Numbered from the stretch's first letter, positions 37,707 through 48,346 are shown. The stretch: DNA of 61,399 bases from Nitrosomonas marina (GCF_900111605.1 NZ_FOIA01000021.1:1-61399), one strand, 5' to 3'. Numbers and translations are program-made. The notes: a model not told the origin generated them from the sequence alone.

Positions 37707-40700
37707 TCAATGACCCAGGGCAAGACGGAAGCCAAGATCGGGGTTACGCTCGGCAGGGTGGCTCCTGAGGCGGCTAGCAGAACGGACGACCCTGCCGCCG
37801 TTGAGCCACGAACCACCGCGAATAACACGCGCCGCACCGCTATCGGCCGCTTCGCGTCCGTCATCAGTGCGGTACGGATAAGCCTGATAACCACTGTCAG
37901 TCCATTCCCACACATTGCCCGACAAATCCGCAATACCGCTTCCTGAAGCTGACGGCGGCGTGTCGCCGCATGGAAATACGCCGACCGGTGTCACACGTCG
38001 CAACCGGGTTTCAACCGTATTGCAGAGTGTTGCCTCGAACGTTTCACCCCACGGATAACGCCTGCCCGCCATACCGCTTGCAGCGGCTTCCCAGTGCGCT
38101 TCGGTCGGCAGCCGATAGTTTTGTCCCGTTTGCGCGCGCAACCACGCGCAATACGCGCGCGCTTCAAACCAGCATATACCCACAACCGGTTGACCGGGCG
38201 CATTAAGTCCGGAATTGTTCCAATACGCAGGCAGCGTATACCGCTGGTCCGGCAAATTATTCTTTATCACAGCTTCAAACGCTTCGTCGGTCATCTCTAT
38301 ATAACCCTTCCATTGCCGAACCTGTTCTTCAGTCCAGGCCTGTTCATTAGTAACCTGTGTAAAAAATGTCGTATCGTTTTTAAACCGGTCACGCCATGTA
38401 CGCCAGTTTTCTCGATTTCCCTCACCAGTGCCGTCGCCGCGCTGCCAGCGCTGCGCCTGCGGCGTGTCCCACCAGCGTTCATCGTCATAACCCCCGGCGT
38501 CGATAAAACATTTGAACTCCGCGTTGGTGACCGGAAACTGTCCCAATGCAAATGCCGCCAGCTCGACTTCATGCCGCGGCGCTTCGTCGGTTTTGATTCC
38601 TTCATCGCTGCCGATGCTATAAATTCCGCCTTTGACCTCAACCATCGGCGGCAGCAAATATCGGCCATACGCATCTTGCCCCGACTCAAAACGCGGATCG
38701 CCCAGCCGTCCGAGCGCATCACCGGCATGAATACGCGCGCGCAAATCGGCAACCGGATCACGGCTGCGAGCAACCAGCCGTTGCTGCAAATCGCCGCATA
38801 CATCGTCAGAAACTGTCACATCCGGCTGCGCCGCGCACCGCCCTGCGAGTGGCAGATTGACTGCGGCCAGCGCTTGCAGAAAACCATCGGGCGCGTCCAC
38901 CATTGCCGCCGCGAGCATAAAAGTCTCCTCCCAGCCGGTCGTCGGCAGATCGGGCAATTTACCCGAGCGCGGCAGGGTTGCGAGTTGTTCACGCACAGTC
39001 GGCGAAATATCGGTCTCACGCCATGCGATCCTGGCGAGATCGGTGAATGCGGCCAGCGCTGCAGCATGTCCTGCCTGATTCACTGCCACAGCCAGATGCC
39101 GTGCTGCAAAATATTCCTGCAGCAACTGGTGAACAAACAGCACATCGTCATTGGGCATATCGAGGATCTGCAGATCAACCGCGGCGGTGAGCAGATGTTC
39201 CTGCTGCCGCTCATCGGCTATCAAAGTCGATAAGCAGTCGAGCGCATCGTCAATATCGACGCGCACCTGCATTTTGTTACCGGTATTGCCCGTGTCGCCA
39301 TCGTTGCGCCGCGTCTGCAATCGAAACGCCAGGTCTGCCAGCGCTCTAAACAGGATGCCACGATCGGGCAGCTCATAGGCGCTGCGCCATTGTCCGACGC
39401 GTCTCAGATCGCGCGCCGTCAGCAGCCATTCACCGCTGCGCAAACGGACATTGTCGGTATCCATTTCACGCTTGAGCATGGCGCGCACAAATCCGGTAAA
39501 CAAGGCGGCCCGGCCTTCGGGTATTTGACCGTCATCCGTCTGGTCGATCAGCAGTCTGAGATAGTAAGGCGATCGGTACAAATCGAGCTGTGCCGAATTC
39601 CTGAGTTGTTCCCATATGTGAGCAGCAGTGCCCGGCGCGTATTTTTTCAGAAACTTATCAACCCGCGAATCGTCTAACGGCATGATTTCCACCTGCGGCA
39701 CCCGTGGCAGGTCTTTGGTGGTCAATTTACTGCCGTAATCGAGCGTGCGGCAACTGAAAATGACGCGCACACTTGGATGACTGAGCGCCATATCGTTCAA
39801 GAAACCCTTCCAGGCCGCCAGCCGCGCATCATAATCCGCCCGATCCGCATGCGGCATCTCGTTCAGGCCATCGAGCAGCAAAACCAGCGGCCGACGCAAC
39901 AACATATCAAAATCGAGCAGGCCGCCTGTCTTCTTCGACCAGTACGCCGCAACCCAGCCGGCAGGATCAGGAATTTCACGTCCGCGTTGACCATAAGTAT
40001 TCAACGACAGAAAAAGTGTCAATGGTGCTGCTTCTGCAGCACCATCCACCAAACGCAGCGCCTGGCTTGCCAGATCGAGCTCCAGACGGCGCAGCAATGT
40101 GCTTTTGCCACTGCCCGGCCCGCCGGTCACGACAACTACCGGCTCATTGCGTGCATCCAATACGCTCAGAATATCGCGCAGGTCATGGTATGACTGACTT
40201 CTCCGGTAACGTTCGTTTTCTTGTCCGTCACCCCGGTCAAGCAGCAGCGTCAGCGGTGTAAACTGTTTGTCCAAGGCGAAACGGGGTTGCGCCCAGCGGG
40301 CAATACACTGTGCACGATAAACTTCCAGGCTTTTGGGGACTTCATCAAGTATTTGACTGAATTCACGTCGATCAAGCCGGCCGAGCAGCTTTGAATATTC
40401 GGCCAGCAATACTTCCTCGCTGGAGGCAGGATTCGATTTTGCGGTTTGCTCGATACGATATAAAACATCCTTGATTTCTTCCGCATCTGCTTTGATCGCC
40501 TGAACATCATGCTGCGTTGACAATGCCAGCGCTTCGAGCCGGTCCTGTCCGGTCAGCAACCGTGGCAGCACTTCGAGATACGTTTGTGCGCCGGTTTGAA
40601 AAACAGTCAACGCGTCGGTCTGTACAATCAGTTGATCCACTTTCTCGTCTATACCCCGTGTAGCTATCAGTATTTCCTCTGAAAGCTTGCGGGTGGCATC

Positions 40701-41363
40701 CAGCGTGGCGATAGTAAACGCAGGGTAGGCTTCCGGGTATTGATCCGGGCTTTTCAATATTTCCGCAAATGCGGCAAACACCAGTTCGCCAAATGGTCGC
40801 TTCGCACCTTGATCCACCGTAGGAAGGCCGTCTCGCGCAATCTGTCTGAACATGACGGGTATTTCATTTACCGGCCAACCGGTTATCGCTGCAATTGTTT
40901 GATCAAAGCCCAGGGTTAACGGTTGAACCAATGAACGGCTCTCACCCGGTGATATGAATTCGGATGTGCCATTGATGGTTGTTTCCAGGTGATGGTCAAT
41001 CGGACTGTCACCGGGATGTGTACGCCGGTCAAGTGCATCGGATCTAATTTTAATCAGGCTTTGGCGTGCTACCGACTCAAAACGCAGGATTACATTCTTT
41101 TGGTCAAATTCTCTGCCACTGGACTGTGCGTTATCTTTGGCCGTATCCAGCACTTCCAGCGCTGCCATGACCCACGCCAGCCGCGCCGCACGCAACAAAT
41201 CATGATTGCCTGCGATAACAGAATAGGGATTAAAATCGCCCAGCCGCTCATTGGCACGGCGTTGCCAGTGCTGCGGCAGAGCTTTTGCCAGCACGGTTCC
41301 CAGACCGCTGAAAAATACGACATCGATTAATTGCTGCTTCCAGCTCATGACAGCCCTTTTCAT
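37707..41363 (-). CDS. NACHT (STAND) NTPase with C-terminal formylglycine-generating-enzyme domain
   Basis: 1218 residues. Residues 1-400 are of unknown type. The NACHT core has Walker A GGPGSGKST (414-422), Walker B VLLLDGLNEMP (about 494-504) and a sensor/winged-helix region with VHQLLQEYFAARHL (744-757). Residues about 903-1218 are an FGE-sulfatase (SUMF1) domain with a C-type lectin fold (VTNAEFKCFI, NYRLPTEAHWEAAA, SGNVWEWTDSGY, RVIRGGSW). STAND NTPases with such ends are thought to be sensors in conflict or signalling, but the ligand is unknown. The final 30 codons look like a DGR variable region. An alternative ATG at 41348 has AAGGG before it. No transmembrane helix or signal peptide is evident. 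Confidence 0.88.
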   Translation of the reverse strand: MKRAVMSWKQQLIDVVFFSGLGTVLAKALPQHWQRRANERLGDFNPYSVIAGNHDLLRAARLAWVMAALEVLDTAKDNAQSSGREFDQKNVILRFESVARQSLIKIRSDALDRRTHPGDSPIDHHLETTINGTSEFISPGESRSLVQPLTLGFDQTIAAITGWPVNEIPVMFRQIARDGLPTVDQGAKRPFGELVFAAFAEILKSPDQYPEAYPAFTIATLDATRKLSEEILIATRGIDEKVDQLIVQTDALTVFQTGAQTYLEVLPRLLTGQDRLEALALSTQHDVQAIKADAEEIKDVLYRIEQTAKSNPASSEEVLLAEYSKLLGRLDRREFSQILDEVPKSLEVYRAQCIARWAQPRFALDKQFTPLTLLLDRGDGQENERYRRSQSYHDLRDILSVLDARNEPVVVVTGGPGSGKSTLLRRLELDLASQALRLVDGAAEAAPLTLFLSLNTYGQRGREIPDPAGWVAAYWSKKTGGLLDFDMLLRRPLVLLLDGLNEMPHADRADYDARLAAWKGFLNDMALSHPSVRVIFSCRTLDYGSKLTTKDLPRVPQVEIMPLDDSRVDKFLKKYAPGTAAHIWEQLRNSAQLDLYRSPYYLRLLIDQTDDGQIPEGRAALFTGFVRAMLKREMDTDNVRLRSGEWLLTARDLRRVGQWRSAYELPDRGILFRALADLAFRLQTRRNDGDTGNTGNKMQVRVDIDDALDCLSTLIADERQQEHLLTAAVDLQILDMPNDDVLFVHQLLQEYFAARHLAVAVNQAGHAAALAAFTDLARIAWRETDISPTVREQLATLPRSGKLPDLPTTGWEETFMLAAAMVDAPDGFLQALAAVNLPLAGRCAAQPDVTVSDDVCGDLQQRLVARSRDPVADLRARIHAGDALGRLGDPRFESGQDAYGRYLLPPMVEVKGGIYSIGSDEGIKTDEAPRHEVELAAFALGQFPVTNAEFKCFIDAGGYDDERWWDTPQAQRWQRGDGTGEGNRENWRTWRDRFKNDTTFFTQVTNEQAWTEEQVRQWKGYIEMTDEAFEAVIKNNLPDQRYTLPAYWNNSGLNAPGQPVVGICWFEARAYCAWLRAQTGQNYRLPTEAHWEAAASGMAGRRYPWGETFEATLCNTVETRLRRVTPVGVFPCGDTPPSASGSGIADLSGNVWEWTDSGYQAYPYRTDDGREAADSGAARVIRGGSWLNGGRVVRSASRLRSHPAERNPDLGFRLALGH
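37725..37808 (-). other. Candidate DGR variable region (VR) in the FGE domain
   Basis: Codes residues W1186-R1213. Fourteen of the 24 codons between W1186 and G1211 end in C (CTC, AAC, GGC, GGC, GTC, GTC, AGC, CGC, CTC, AGC, CAC, GCC, AAC, CCC), while the interspersed fixed residues (RSA, and GFRLAL just after) use codons without A. Adenine-directed mutagenesis of AAC codons in a template repeat gives exactly such NNC codons. The residue pattern matches the usual FGE-type target frame SWNNN..RSANRN....NNNGFR. No template repeat is seen in this window. Confidence 0.6.
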
Positions 41364-41431
41364 TTTGCCAGGCTGTATTATGCATGAGCCGGCCCATGCT
41401 TAAAAGCAAGAAGCCGTCTCATGAAAGTACA

Positions 41432-42520
41432 TTACAGTCGCGCTATTATCCTGACATCGCTTCCAATCATGCGCACGTCTTCAATGTTTAACGCAGTTTT
41501 ATGCTGCAGGCTGGCCAGTTCTGGCAATTGAAACATACCTTTTGCATTGCTGCCGAGTAAACTGGGTGCCATATAGATAATCAGTTCATCGACGAGGCCA
41601 TCCTGTATCAAAGCGCCGCCGAGCCTGCTGCCGGCCTCGACCAGAATCTCGTTCATACCCAGTTTTGCGAGGGTTGTCATCATTCGGTCCAGATTAACCC
41701 GGGCACCCGACCCTTCGAAAACGATGACCTGGGTAGTGCCCATTTTTTCCAGAATGTTTGTCTTACTGGTTTCTTCCGTCGATGCGGTAAATATAAAAAC
41801 ATCTTCACCCTGCAGTACGCTCGCATTCAGCGGTATGTCGAGGCGGTTATCGACAATGATTTTTTTGGGTTGACGCGATGCGGAAATGTGCCGCACAGTC
41901 AGTTGCGCATCGTCAGCGAGAATGGTGCCGATGCCAGTCAGAATGGCGCAGGAACGCGCTCGCCAGCGATGACCGTCGATACGTGCCGCCTCACAGCTTA
42001 TCCACTGACTCTGCCCGTTGTTCAGCGCGGTTTTACCATCAAGACTGACAGCGGTCTTCAGCCGTACCCACGGCTTGCCATGCTGCATGCGTTTCACAAA
42101 ACCGGGATTCAACGCCCGTGCCTGCTCCTGCAACAACCCTGACTGAACCGCAATGCCAACCTGCTTCAATGTCTCAATACCGCTACCCGACATGAGCGGA
42201 TTGGGGTCTTCCATGGCTATCACCACACGGGCGACTGCAGCCCGGATTAACGCTTCGACGCATGGCGGTGTCCTTCCTTGATGGCAACAAGGCTCAAGCG
42301 TCACATAAACTGTTGCGCCGCGTGCTTTTTCTCCGGCCACTGCCAGAGCGTTGATTTCCGCATGCGCCGCGCCGGCCTGTTCATGCCAGCCGCTGCCGAC
42401 AACCTGATTGTAACGGGTGATTACACATCCAACGCGCGGATTCGGCGTTGTCGTATCCAATCCCTTTTCCGCAAACTGTAAAGCATGCGCCATATGCATA
42501 TAATCTTCGGAAGAAAACAT
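41432..42520 (-). CDS. ribD: Bifunctional riboflavin biosynthesis deaminase/reductase RibD
   Basis: A 362-residue enzyme catalysing the second and third steps of riboflavin synthesis. The N-terminal deaminase has the zinc site H53 (HAE) and PCCHQGRTPPC (C78 and C87). The C-terminal reductase (about 145-362) has the VRLKTAVSLDGKTAL and LVEAGSRLGGALI segments. It follows nrdR by 42 bases in the common glyA-nrdR-ribD order. No FMN riboswitch is visible. Confidence 0.95.
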   Translation of the reverse strand: MFSSEDYMHMAHALQFAEKGLDTTTPNPRVGCVITRYNQVVGSGWHEQAGAAHAEINALAVAGEKARGATVYVTLEPCCHQGRTPPCVEALIRAAVARVVIAMEDPNPLMSGSGIETLKQVGIAVQSGLLQEQARALNPGFVKRMQHGKPWVRLKTAVSLDGKTALNNGQSQWISCEAARIDGHRWRARSCAILTGIGTILADDAQLTVRHISASRQPKKIIVDNRLDIPLNASVLQGEDVFIFTASTEETSKTNILEKMGTTQVIVFEGSGARVNLDRMMTTLAKLGMNEILVEAGSRLGGALIQDGLVDELIIYMAPSLLGSNAKGMFQLPELASLQHKTALNIEDVRMIGSDVRIIARL

Positions 42521-42562
42521 GACGTTTTTTGGTTCGGCTGTACTTCGAATTACTGTATTTTG

Positions 42563-43090
42563 CTATTCATCTTCAGCTGATGAAGAAGTCTGTTGGTCCT
42601 GTCCGGTGTTTTTGACACGCGTGTCTGCTTTGATTGTACCCACCTTATTGACCTCGCGGATCGCGTCGCGGAAATCGTCAACATCCTGAAAGCTTTTATA
42701 TACCGACGCAAACCGGATATAAGCCACCTTATCGAGCTTGTACAGTTCCTGCATGACGCTTTCACCGATGCTTCGTGAAGAGACTTCCCGATCGCCCAGG
42801 CTCAGGTATTTCTGCACGATGCGGTCGATCGCCGCATCGACATAGCTAGTGGGTACCGGACGCTTGTGCAGAGCGCGCTTGAACCCTGTAAGCAGTTTGT
42901 TGCGATCGAATTCTGCCCGTGTACCATCGTGTTTGACGACCTGGGGCAAACGCAGCTCGACTGTTTCATACGTGGTAAAACGTTTATCACAAGCAGGGCA
43001 GCGCCGTCTGCGACGGATACGGCTGCCTTCCTCACTCACCCGCGAATCGATAACACTGGTATCTTCCGCATTACAAAAAGGACATTTCAT
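42563..43090 (-). CDS. nrdR: Transcriptional repressor NrdR
   Basis: A 175-residue regulator of ribonucleotide reductase genes. A zinc ribbon (C3, C6, C31 and C34) with the DNA-binding arginine run [12 protein letters not shown] is followed by an ATP-cone (about 46-136) that senses dATP/ATP. It is longer than the usual 150-160 residues because of an acidic, Ser/Gln-rich tail (about 155-175). It lies in glyA-nrdR-ribD with short gaps. Confidence 0.95.
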   Translation of the reverse strand: MKCPFCNAEDTSVIDSRVSEEGSRIRRRRRCPACDKRFTTYETVELRLPQVVKHDGTRAEFDRNKLLTGFKRALHKRPVPTSYVDAAIDRIVQKYLSLGDREVSSRSIGESVMQELYKLDKVAYIRFASVYKSFQDVDDFRDAIREVNKVGTIKADTRVKNTGQDQQTSSSAEDE

Positions 43091-43159
43091 AACCGGCTAT
43101 GCATGCTACCAGACGAACAATCGAAAATTTTCAACGATATTCAGTCAGGAAACACTCCG

Positions 43160-44410
43160 TTATTTTCCATACACCGGAAATTTTGCACACAGCGCTTTTG
43201 CATCTTTGGCAACGCGTGTGATGACCTCCGAATCTTTAGGTGCTTCAAGCACGTCGGCAATCATGTTTGCAAGTTGCTCCGATTCGATTTCCCTGAATCC
43301 GCGGGTGGTCATTGCCGGTGTGCCAATACGGATACCGCTGGTAACAAAGGGTTTTTGCGGATCATTGGGAATTGCATTTTTGTTCACGGTGATATGCGCA
43401 TGTTCGAGCGCCGCTTCCGCCTCTTTACCAGTGAGCTGAATCGCCTGCAAATCAACAAGAAACATATGACAATCGGTTTTACCGGATACTATGCGCAAAC
43501 CACGCTGCTTCAACACTTTCGCCATGACACGTGCATTTTCTATAACCTGTTCCTGATATTTTTTGAACTCTTTACTCGCCGCTTCTTTAAAAGCAACAGC
43601 CTTGGCTGCGATGACATGCATCAGCGGTCCACCTTGCGTTTGTGGAAAAATCGCAGAGTTAAGCGCTTTCTCGTGCTCGGGCTTGGCCATGATAATTCCG
43701 CCGCGCGGACCGCGCAGGGTTTTATGCGTCGTGCTGGTCACAAAATCGGCAATACCAACCGGATTCGGATAAAAACCGGCGGCTACCAGACCGGCGTAAT
43801 GAGCCATATCCACAAACAGGTAAGCATCAATGGAATCGGCTATTTTACGAAAGCGTTTCCAGTCGATAACCCGCGCATACGAAGACGCGCCGGCCACAAT
43901 CATCTTGGGTTTATGTTCTTGTGCCAGCTTTTCAACCTGTTCGTAATCGAGTTCCTCGGTCTCGGGGTGCAAACCATAGGAAACGGAATTGAAAATTTTA
44001 CCGCTCATGTTGACCGTCGCACCATGCGTCAGATGGCCACCATGCGCAAGTGACATACCCAGCAGTGTATCACCCGGTTTAAGTGCACACAGATATACCG
44101 CCGCATTTGCCTGGGAACCGGAATGTGGCTGTACGTTGACATACTCGGCGCCGAACAGTGCTTTTACCCGGTCTATCGCCAATTGCTCAACAACATCTAC
44201 ATAATTACAACCGCCGTAATAGCGCTTGCCGGGATAGCCTTCAGCATATTTGTTTGTCAGCACCGACCCCTGCGCCTGCATGACCGCTGGGCTGGCATAA
44301 TTTTCTGATGCAATTAATTCAATGTATTCTTCCTGCCGCTGCACCTCGCCTTGCATGGCTTGCCATAATTCTGGATCAGCGTGTGCTATCGTATGATTCT
44401 GCGAAAACAT
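43160..44410 (-). CDS. glyA: Serine hydroxymethyltransferase
   Basis: A 416-residue PLP enzyme interconverting serine plus tetrahydrofolate with glycine plus 5,10-methylene-THF, the main source of one-carbon units. The PLP lysine is K230 in [15 protein letters not shown]. The substrate segments [10 protein letters not shown] (32-41) and [13 protein letters not shown] (55-67) are intact and the length is standard. First gene of glyA-nrdR-ribD. Confidence 0.97.
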   Translation of the reverse strand: MFSQNHTIAHADPELWQAMQGEVQRQEEYIELIASENYASPAVMQAQGSVLTNKYAEGYPGKRYYGGCNYVDVVEQLAIDRVKALFGAEYVNVQPHSGSQANAAVYLCALKPGDTLLGMSLAHGGHLTHGATVNMSGKIFNSVSYGLHPETEELDYEQVEKLAQEHKPKMIVAGASSYARVIDWKRFRKIADSIDAYLFVDMAHYAGLVAAGFYPNPVGIADFVTSTTHKTLRGPRGGIIMAKPEHEKALNSAIFPQTQGGPLMHVIAAKAVAFKEAASKEFKKYQEQVIENARVMAKVLKQRGLRIVSGKTDCHMFLVDLQAIQLTGKEAEAALEHAHITVNKNAIPNDPQKPFVTSGIRIGTPAMTTRGFREIESEQLANMIADVLEAPKDSEVITRVAKDAKALCAKFPVYGK

Positions 44411-44558
44411 GGTGTTATCAGACCTTTTAAATTATAAAAACCGTTAAACCGCATATATTACCATTATTAATGTCGCACGCAGAATATAAGATTTCAGGCC
44501 GCAGCGATGTCTGCATTAGCGATTATTCTGGTGATATAAACGGTTGAAAAACTGTAAT

Positions 44559-44582
44559 TGAGATAACAGAAAGGTTATCTCA
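44559..44582 (-). terminator. Hairpin at the end of the TRAP binding-protein gene
   Basis: A perfect 9-bp stem TGAGATAAC/GTTATCTCA with a 6-base loop spans the stop codon of the minus-strand gene. On that strand it is followed after a short gap by a run of five T. It resembles an intrinsic terminator, although the stem is AT-rich. Confidence 0.5.
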
Positions 44583-45636
44583 GACGCAAATAATCGGCGT
44601 CGGTTATCATGGTCCAGTTTTTTGCTTTGTTGAGAAATTCACGCTGACTGGTAATGACTTCTTTAGCCAACTGCGATTTTCTTGCGATTTCATCAAGCAG
44701 ATCGTCATTTGCCTGTTTGAACAATTCCAGCACGTCATCCGGCAGCGTTCGAATCACAATGTTGCTGTGTTGCTTCATTTCCTCCCAGGCCAGCACATTG
44801 CGATAAAACGATTCCGAAAGTATATCGATCGATACTTCTTTGGCTGCAACTGCAATGATCGCTTTCAAATCATCCGGCAATGCATCGAATTTCTGCTTGT
44901 TGACAAACACATGCAGCTCAGCGCCCGGCTCATGCCAGCCCGTATAATAAAAGGGTGCAATTTTATGAAAACCCATTTTGATGTCGTTGGCCGGACCCGC
45001 CCACTCGACTGCATCGATAGTACCGCGTTCCAGCGCGGTATAGAGTTCACCGGGAGGCACGCTGACCGGCTTCATACCAACCCTTCCGACAACTTCACCG
45101 GCATGACCCGGCATACGGATTTTTAAACCTTTCAAGTCCTGTACTGACTTGATTTCCTTTCTGAACCAGCCGCCCATCTGGATATGCGTATTGCCAGCCG
45201 GAAACGCAACGACATTATGCCGCGCATACACTTTCTTCAGTAATTCCAGCCCGCCACCATAGTAATACCAGGCATTCATTTCAGTTGGCGTCATACCAAA
45301 TGGTGTGGTGGTAAAAAAGGTCGTTGCCGGATCTTTTCCTTTGTAGTAATACGATGCGCTGTGCCCCATTTCATATGCGCCTGAACGTACCATGCTCAGA
45401 ATTTCAAGGGGTGCCTTATGTTTGCCAGGCGCATCTACAGTAATGCTGAAACGGCCACCGGACATGACTTCAACATTTCTGGCAAAACGTGCTGCAGCAT
45501 GATGCAGCATTGGCGTCCCTTCCGGCCACGACATCGCCAAACGCCATTGATAAGTTCCTGATTGCGCATGGGCAGGTTGCGGACCTGTGCTAAAACACAG
45601 CACAATTAAAATGCCGAAAAGCAAAACCCGCCACAT
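44575..45636 (-). CDS. TRAP transporter substrate-binding protein (DctP family)
   Basis: About 353 residues from the ATG at 45636, which gives a clean signal peptide (about 1-24, ending AHA); a GTG 15 codons upstream is an alternative. A periplasmic solute-binding protein with the TRAP-typical WPEGTPMLHHAAARFARNVE and the ligand-arginine region GLKIRMPGHAGEVV, then PPGELYTALERGTIDAVEW. The subfamily is like those binding 2-oxo acids (TakP-like), but the ligand is inferred. No small or large TRAP permease gene is adjacent; glyA and clpA flank it. Confidence 0.86.
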   Translation of the reverse strand: MWRVLLFGILIVLCFSTGPQPAHAQSGTYQWRLAMSWPEGTPMLHHAAARFARNVEVMSGGRFSITVDAPGKHKAPLEILSMVRSGAYEMGHSASYYYKGKDPATTFFTTTPFGMTPTEMNAWYYYGGGLELLKKVYARHNVVAFPAGNTHIQMGGWFRKEIKSVQDLKGLKIRMPGHAGEVVGRVGMKPVSVPPGELYTALERGTIDAVEWAGPANDIKMGFHKIAPFYYTGWHEPGAELHVFVNKQKFDALPDDLKAIIAVAAKEVSIDILSESFYRNVLAWEEMKQHSNIVIRTLPDDVLELFKQANDDLLDEIARKSQLAKEVITSQREFLNKAKNWTMITDADYLRLR

Positions 45637-45765
45637 GATCACAGATTTTTGAATGATTGTATGATGATCTGCCGGATTCACATTAACAGATCCAATGATG
45701 AAGATCCATGTCAGCCTAAACGTGGAACCAGATATTTTGCATGCACGTAATTCGTGAAAACAATT

Positions 45766-48036
45766 TTATGCTTCTACAATTTCTTCCTCGAAAATCAGTT
45801 GCACTTTATCGTCACGTTCGATATCGACAGTTACTTTACCACCATTTACCAGTCGCCCAAACAAAAGTTCATCAGCCAGTGCCCTGCGTATAGTGTCCTG
45901 AATAAGACGTTCCATTGGTCGTGCGCCCATCAGTGGATCAAAGCCATTTTTCGCAAGGAAGCGCCGCAAGCGTTCAGTGAATGTTGCTTCCACTTTTTTC
46001 TCCTGCAACTGTTCTTCTAGTTGCATCAGGAATTTATCGGTAACCTGCAATATCACGTCTTCATTCAGTGCCGAAAATGAAATGATGGCGTCAATGCGAT
46101 TTCTGAATTCCGGGGTGAACAAACGTTTGATTTCAACCATTTCATCACCGGCCTGCTTCGGCTTGGTAAATCCAATCGTCGATTTGGTGAGTGATTCAGC
46201 GCCTGCATTTGTTGTCATGATTATGATGACATTGCGGAAATCCGCCTTGCGGCCATTGTTGTCGGTCAAAGTACCATAATCTAGAACCTGCAACAGAATA
46301 TTGAATATGTCCGAATGCGCCTTTTCAATTTCATCGAGTAACAAAACGGAATAAGGATGCTTGACCACTGTCTCGGTCAAAAGACCGCCCTGATCAAAGC
46401 CCACATAACCCGGAGGTGCGCCTATCAGACGGGATACAGCATGTCGTTCCATGTATTCTGACATGTCAAAACGGTGCAATTGAATACCGAGTGTATAGGC
46501 GAGCTGTCGCGCAACTTCAGTTTTGCCAACACCGGTCGGGCCTGAAAACAGGAACGAACCAACGGGCTTGCGAGGATTGCCCAAACCGCTTCTGGACATC
46601 TTGATTGCAGCGCACAAAGAATTGATCGCCTTATCCTGACCGAATACTACCGCTTTCATATCACGCTCCAGTGTTTTTAAACGGTTACGGTCATTAGCGG
46701 AAATGTTTTGAGGTGGAATGCGTGCAATTTTGGCAACAACATTTTCAATCTCGGTCTTGCCGATAATCTTTCTTTTTTTCGATTTTGGCATAATCCGCTG
46801 AACAGCGCCGGCCTCATCAATTACATCAATTGCCTTGTCCGGCAGATGCCTATCATTAATATAGCGTTCCGACAACTCGGCAGCCAGGCTTAGTGCATTG
46901 TTGGTATATTTGACATCATGGTGCAATTCGTATCTGGATTTCAGGCCGCGCAAAATGGCAACAGTTTCATTGACACTTGGTTCATTGACATCAATTGGCT
47001 GAAAACGACGCGACAAAGCATGGTCTTTCTCAAAGATACCGCGAAATTCAGTATATGTCGTTGCTCCGATGCAGCGCAACTGCCCGGAACTTAACACAGG
47101 CTTCAACAGATTTGATGCATCCAGAACACCGCCGGATGCAGCGCCAGCGCCAATCAGGGTGTGAATTTCATCGACAAAAAGAATTGTATCGTTATTGTCT
47201 GTTAACTGTTTGAGTACAGCCTTTAATCGCTGTTCGAAATCACCGCGATATTTTGTGCCCGCCAGTAATGAACCCATATCCAGTGCATAAATTTGATGAT
47301 TGATCAGGAGTTCAGGTACATCACCGTCAACAATCCGTTTGGCCAGCCCTTCTGCAATAGCTGTTTTACCGACCCCTGCTTCACCAACCAGCAACGGGTT
47401 GTTTTTGCGCCTGCGACACAATGTCTGTATGACGCGCTCGATTTCCTGATCGCGGCCTATCAGGGGGTCGATTTTATTGGTCAAGGCCAGCACATTGAGA
47501 TTCACTGTATAGTTTTCCAGCATGTTACTGCTGATTGGCCCCTGATCCTGCTGTACCTGCTCCTGTTCATTTTCACCCGCCGACTTGTTTTCATTTTCCT
47601 GCGGTGTTTTACGTATATTGTGAGAAATGTAATTTACCACATCAAGTCGGGTAACCCCCCGCTGTTGCAGATAATAAACCGCATGCGAATCCTTTTCGCC
47701 AAAAATTGCGACAAGAACGTTCGCACCCGTCACTTCCTTCTTGCCTGACGATTGAACATGCAGAATAGCTCGCTGTATAACTCGCTGAAAACCCAGAGTC
47801 GGCTGGGTATCCACCTCAGAATCACTGCTGATAATTGGAGTATGCCGCGCAATGTGGTCTAACAGAATCGCTCGCAAATCTTCAAGATCAATCAAACAGG
47901 CATTTAAAACTTCTGCTGCACTGGCGTTGTCCAGCATCGCCAGCAATAAATGCTCCACTGTAATAAATTCATGTCGCTTCTGCCTTGATTCGACAAAAGC
48001 CATATGTAAGCTCACTTCCAAATCCGGAGCAATCAT
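45766..48036 (-). CDS. clpA: ATP-dependent Clp protease ATP-binding subunit ClpA
   Basis: A 756-residue AAA+ unfoldase that feeds substrates to ClpP. It has an N-domain with ClpS-binding function (1-145), AAA1 with Walker A GEAGVGKT, and AAA2 with Walker A GPTGVGKT. The ClpP-docking IGF loop is present ([10 protein letters not shown]). Length matches E. coli ClpA. It starts one base after the clpS stop, so adaptor and unfoldase are translated together. Confidence 0.97.
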   Translation of the reverse strand: MIAPDLEVSLHMAFVESRQKRHEFITVEHLLLAMLDNASAAEVLNACLIDLEDLRAILLDHIARHTPIISSDSEVDTQPTLGFQRVIQRAILHVQSSGKKEVTGANVLVAIFGEKDSHAVYYLQQRGVTRLDVVNYISHNIRKTPQENENKSAGENEQEQVQQDQGPISSNMLENYTVNLNVLALTNKIDPLIGRDQEIERVIQTLCRRRKNNPLLVGEAGVGKTAIAEGLAKRIVDGDVPELLINHQIYALDMGSLLAGTKYRGDFEQRLKAVLKQLTDNNDTILFVDEIHTLIGAGAASGGVLDASNLLKPVLSSGQLRCIGATTYTEFRGIFEKDHALSRRFQPIDVNEPSVNETVAILRGLKSRYELHHDVKYTNNALSLAAELSERYINDRHLPDKAIDVIDEAGAVQRIMPKSKKRKIIGKTEIENVVAKIARIPPQNISANDRNRLKTLERDMKAVVFGQDKAINSLCAAIKMSRSGLGNPRKPVGSFLFSGPTGVGKTEVARQLAYTLGIQLHRFDMSEYMERHAVSRLIGAPPGYVGFDQGGLLTETVVKHPYSVLLLDEIEKAHSDIFNILLQVLDYGTLTDNNGRKADFRNVIIIMTTNAGAESLTKSTIGFTKPKQAGDEMVEIKRLFTPEFRNRIDAIISFSALNEDVILQVTDKFLMQLEEQLQEKKVEATFTERLRRFLAKNGFDPLMGARPMERLIQDTIRRALADELLFGRLVNGGKVTVDIERDDKVQLIFEEEIVEA

Positions 48037-48037
48037 C

Positions 48038-48346
48038 TTAATTTTCCTCCATCACACATCTCAGCGGATGTTGATTACTGCGTGCAAATTCAATAACCTG
48101 GTTAACCTTAGTGCTGGCAATGTCACTTGGGTAGACTCCACATACAGCAGCACCTTCTGTATGAACCTTTAACATAACCTGTGTTGCCTGCTCTCGATCC
48201 ATCGAAAAAAACAATCTTAATACCTCAACTACAAAATCCATTGGTGTAAAGTCATCATTCAACAACAAAATCTTATACATCGGAGGAACTTTAATTTCAT
48301 TCTTTTCCTTTGTATTTATAACGGTTTCCAAATCTTTTTCCGTCAT
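48038..48346 (-). CDS. clpS: Clp protease adaptor ClpS
   Basis: A 102-residue adaptor delivering N-degron substrates to ClpAP. The core [19 protein letters not shown] carries the substrate-pocket NDD motif, and [16 protein letters not shown] completes the fold. It is immediately upstream of clpA. Confidence 0.96.
   Translation of the reverse strand: MTEKDLETVINTKEKNEIKVPPMYKILLLNDDFTPMDFVVEVLRLFFSMDREQATQVMLKVHTEGAAVCGVYPSDIASTKVNQVIEFARSNQHPLRCVMEEN

Noticed and set aside
38094..39233. 379-codon frame antisense to the NACHT-FGE gene
   Set aside because: Lies wholly inside a well-supported gene; long antisense frames are expected in GC-rich coding DNA.
42866..44053. 395-codon frame antisense to nrdR and glyA
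   Set aside because: Overlaps two clear genes on the opposite strand and has no family resemblance.
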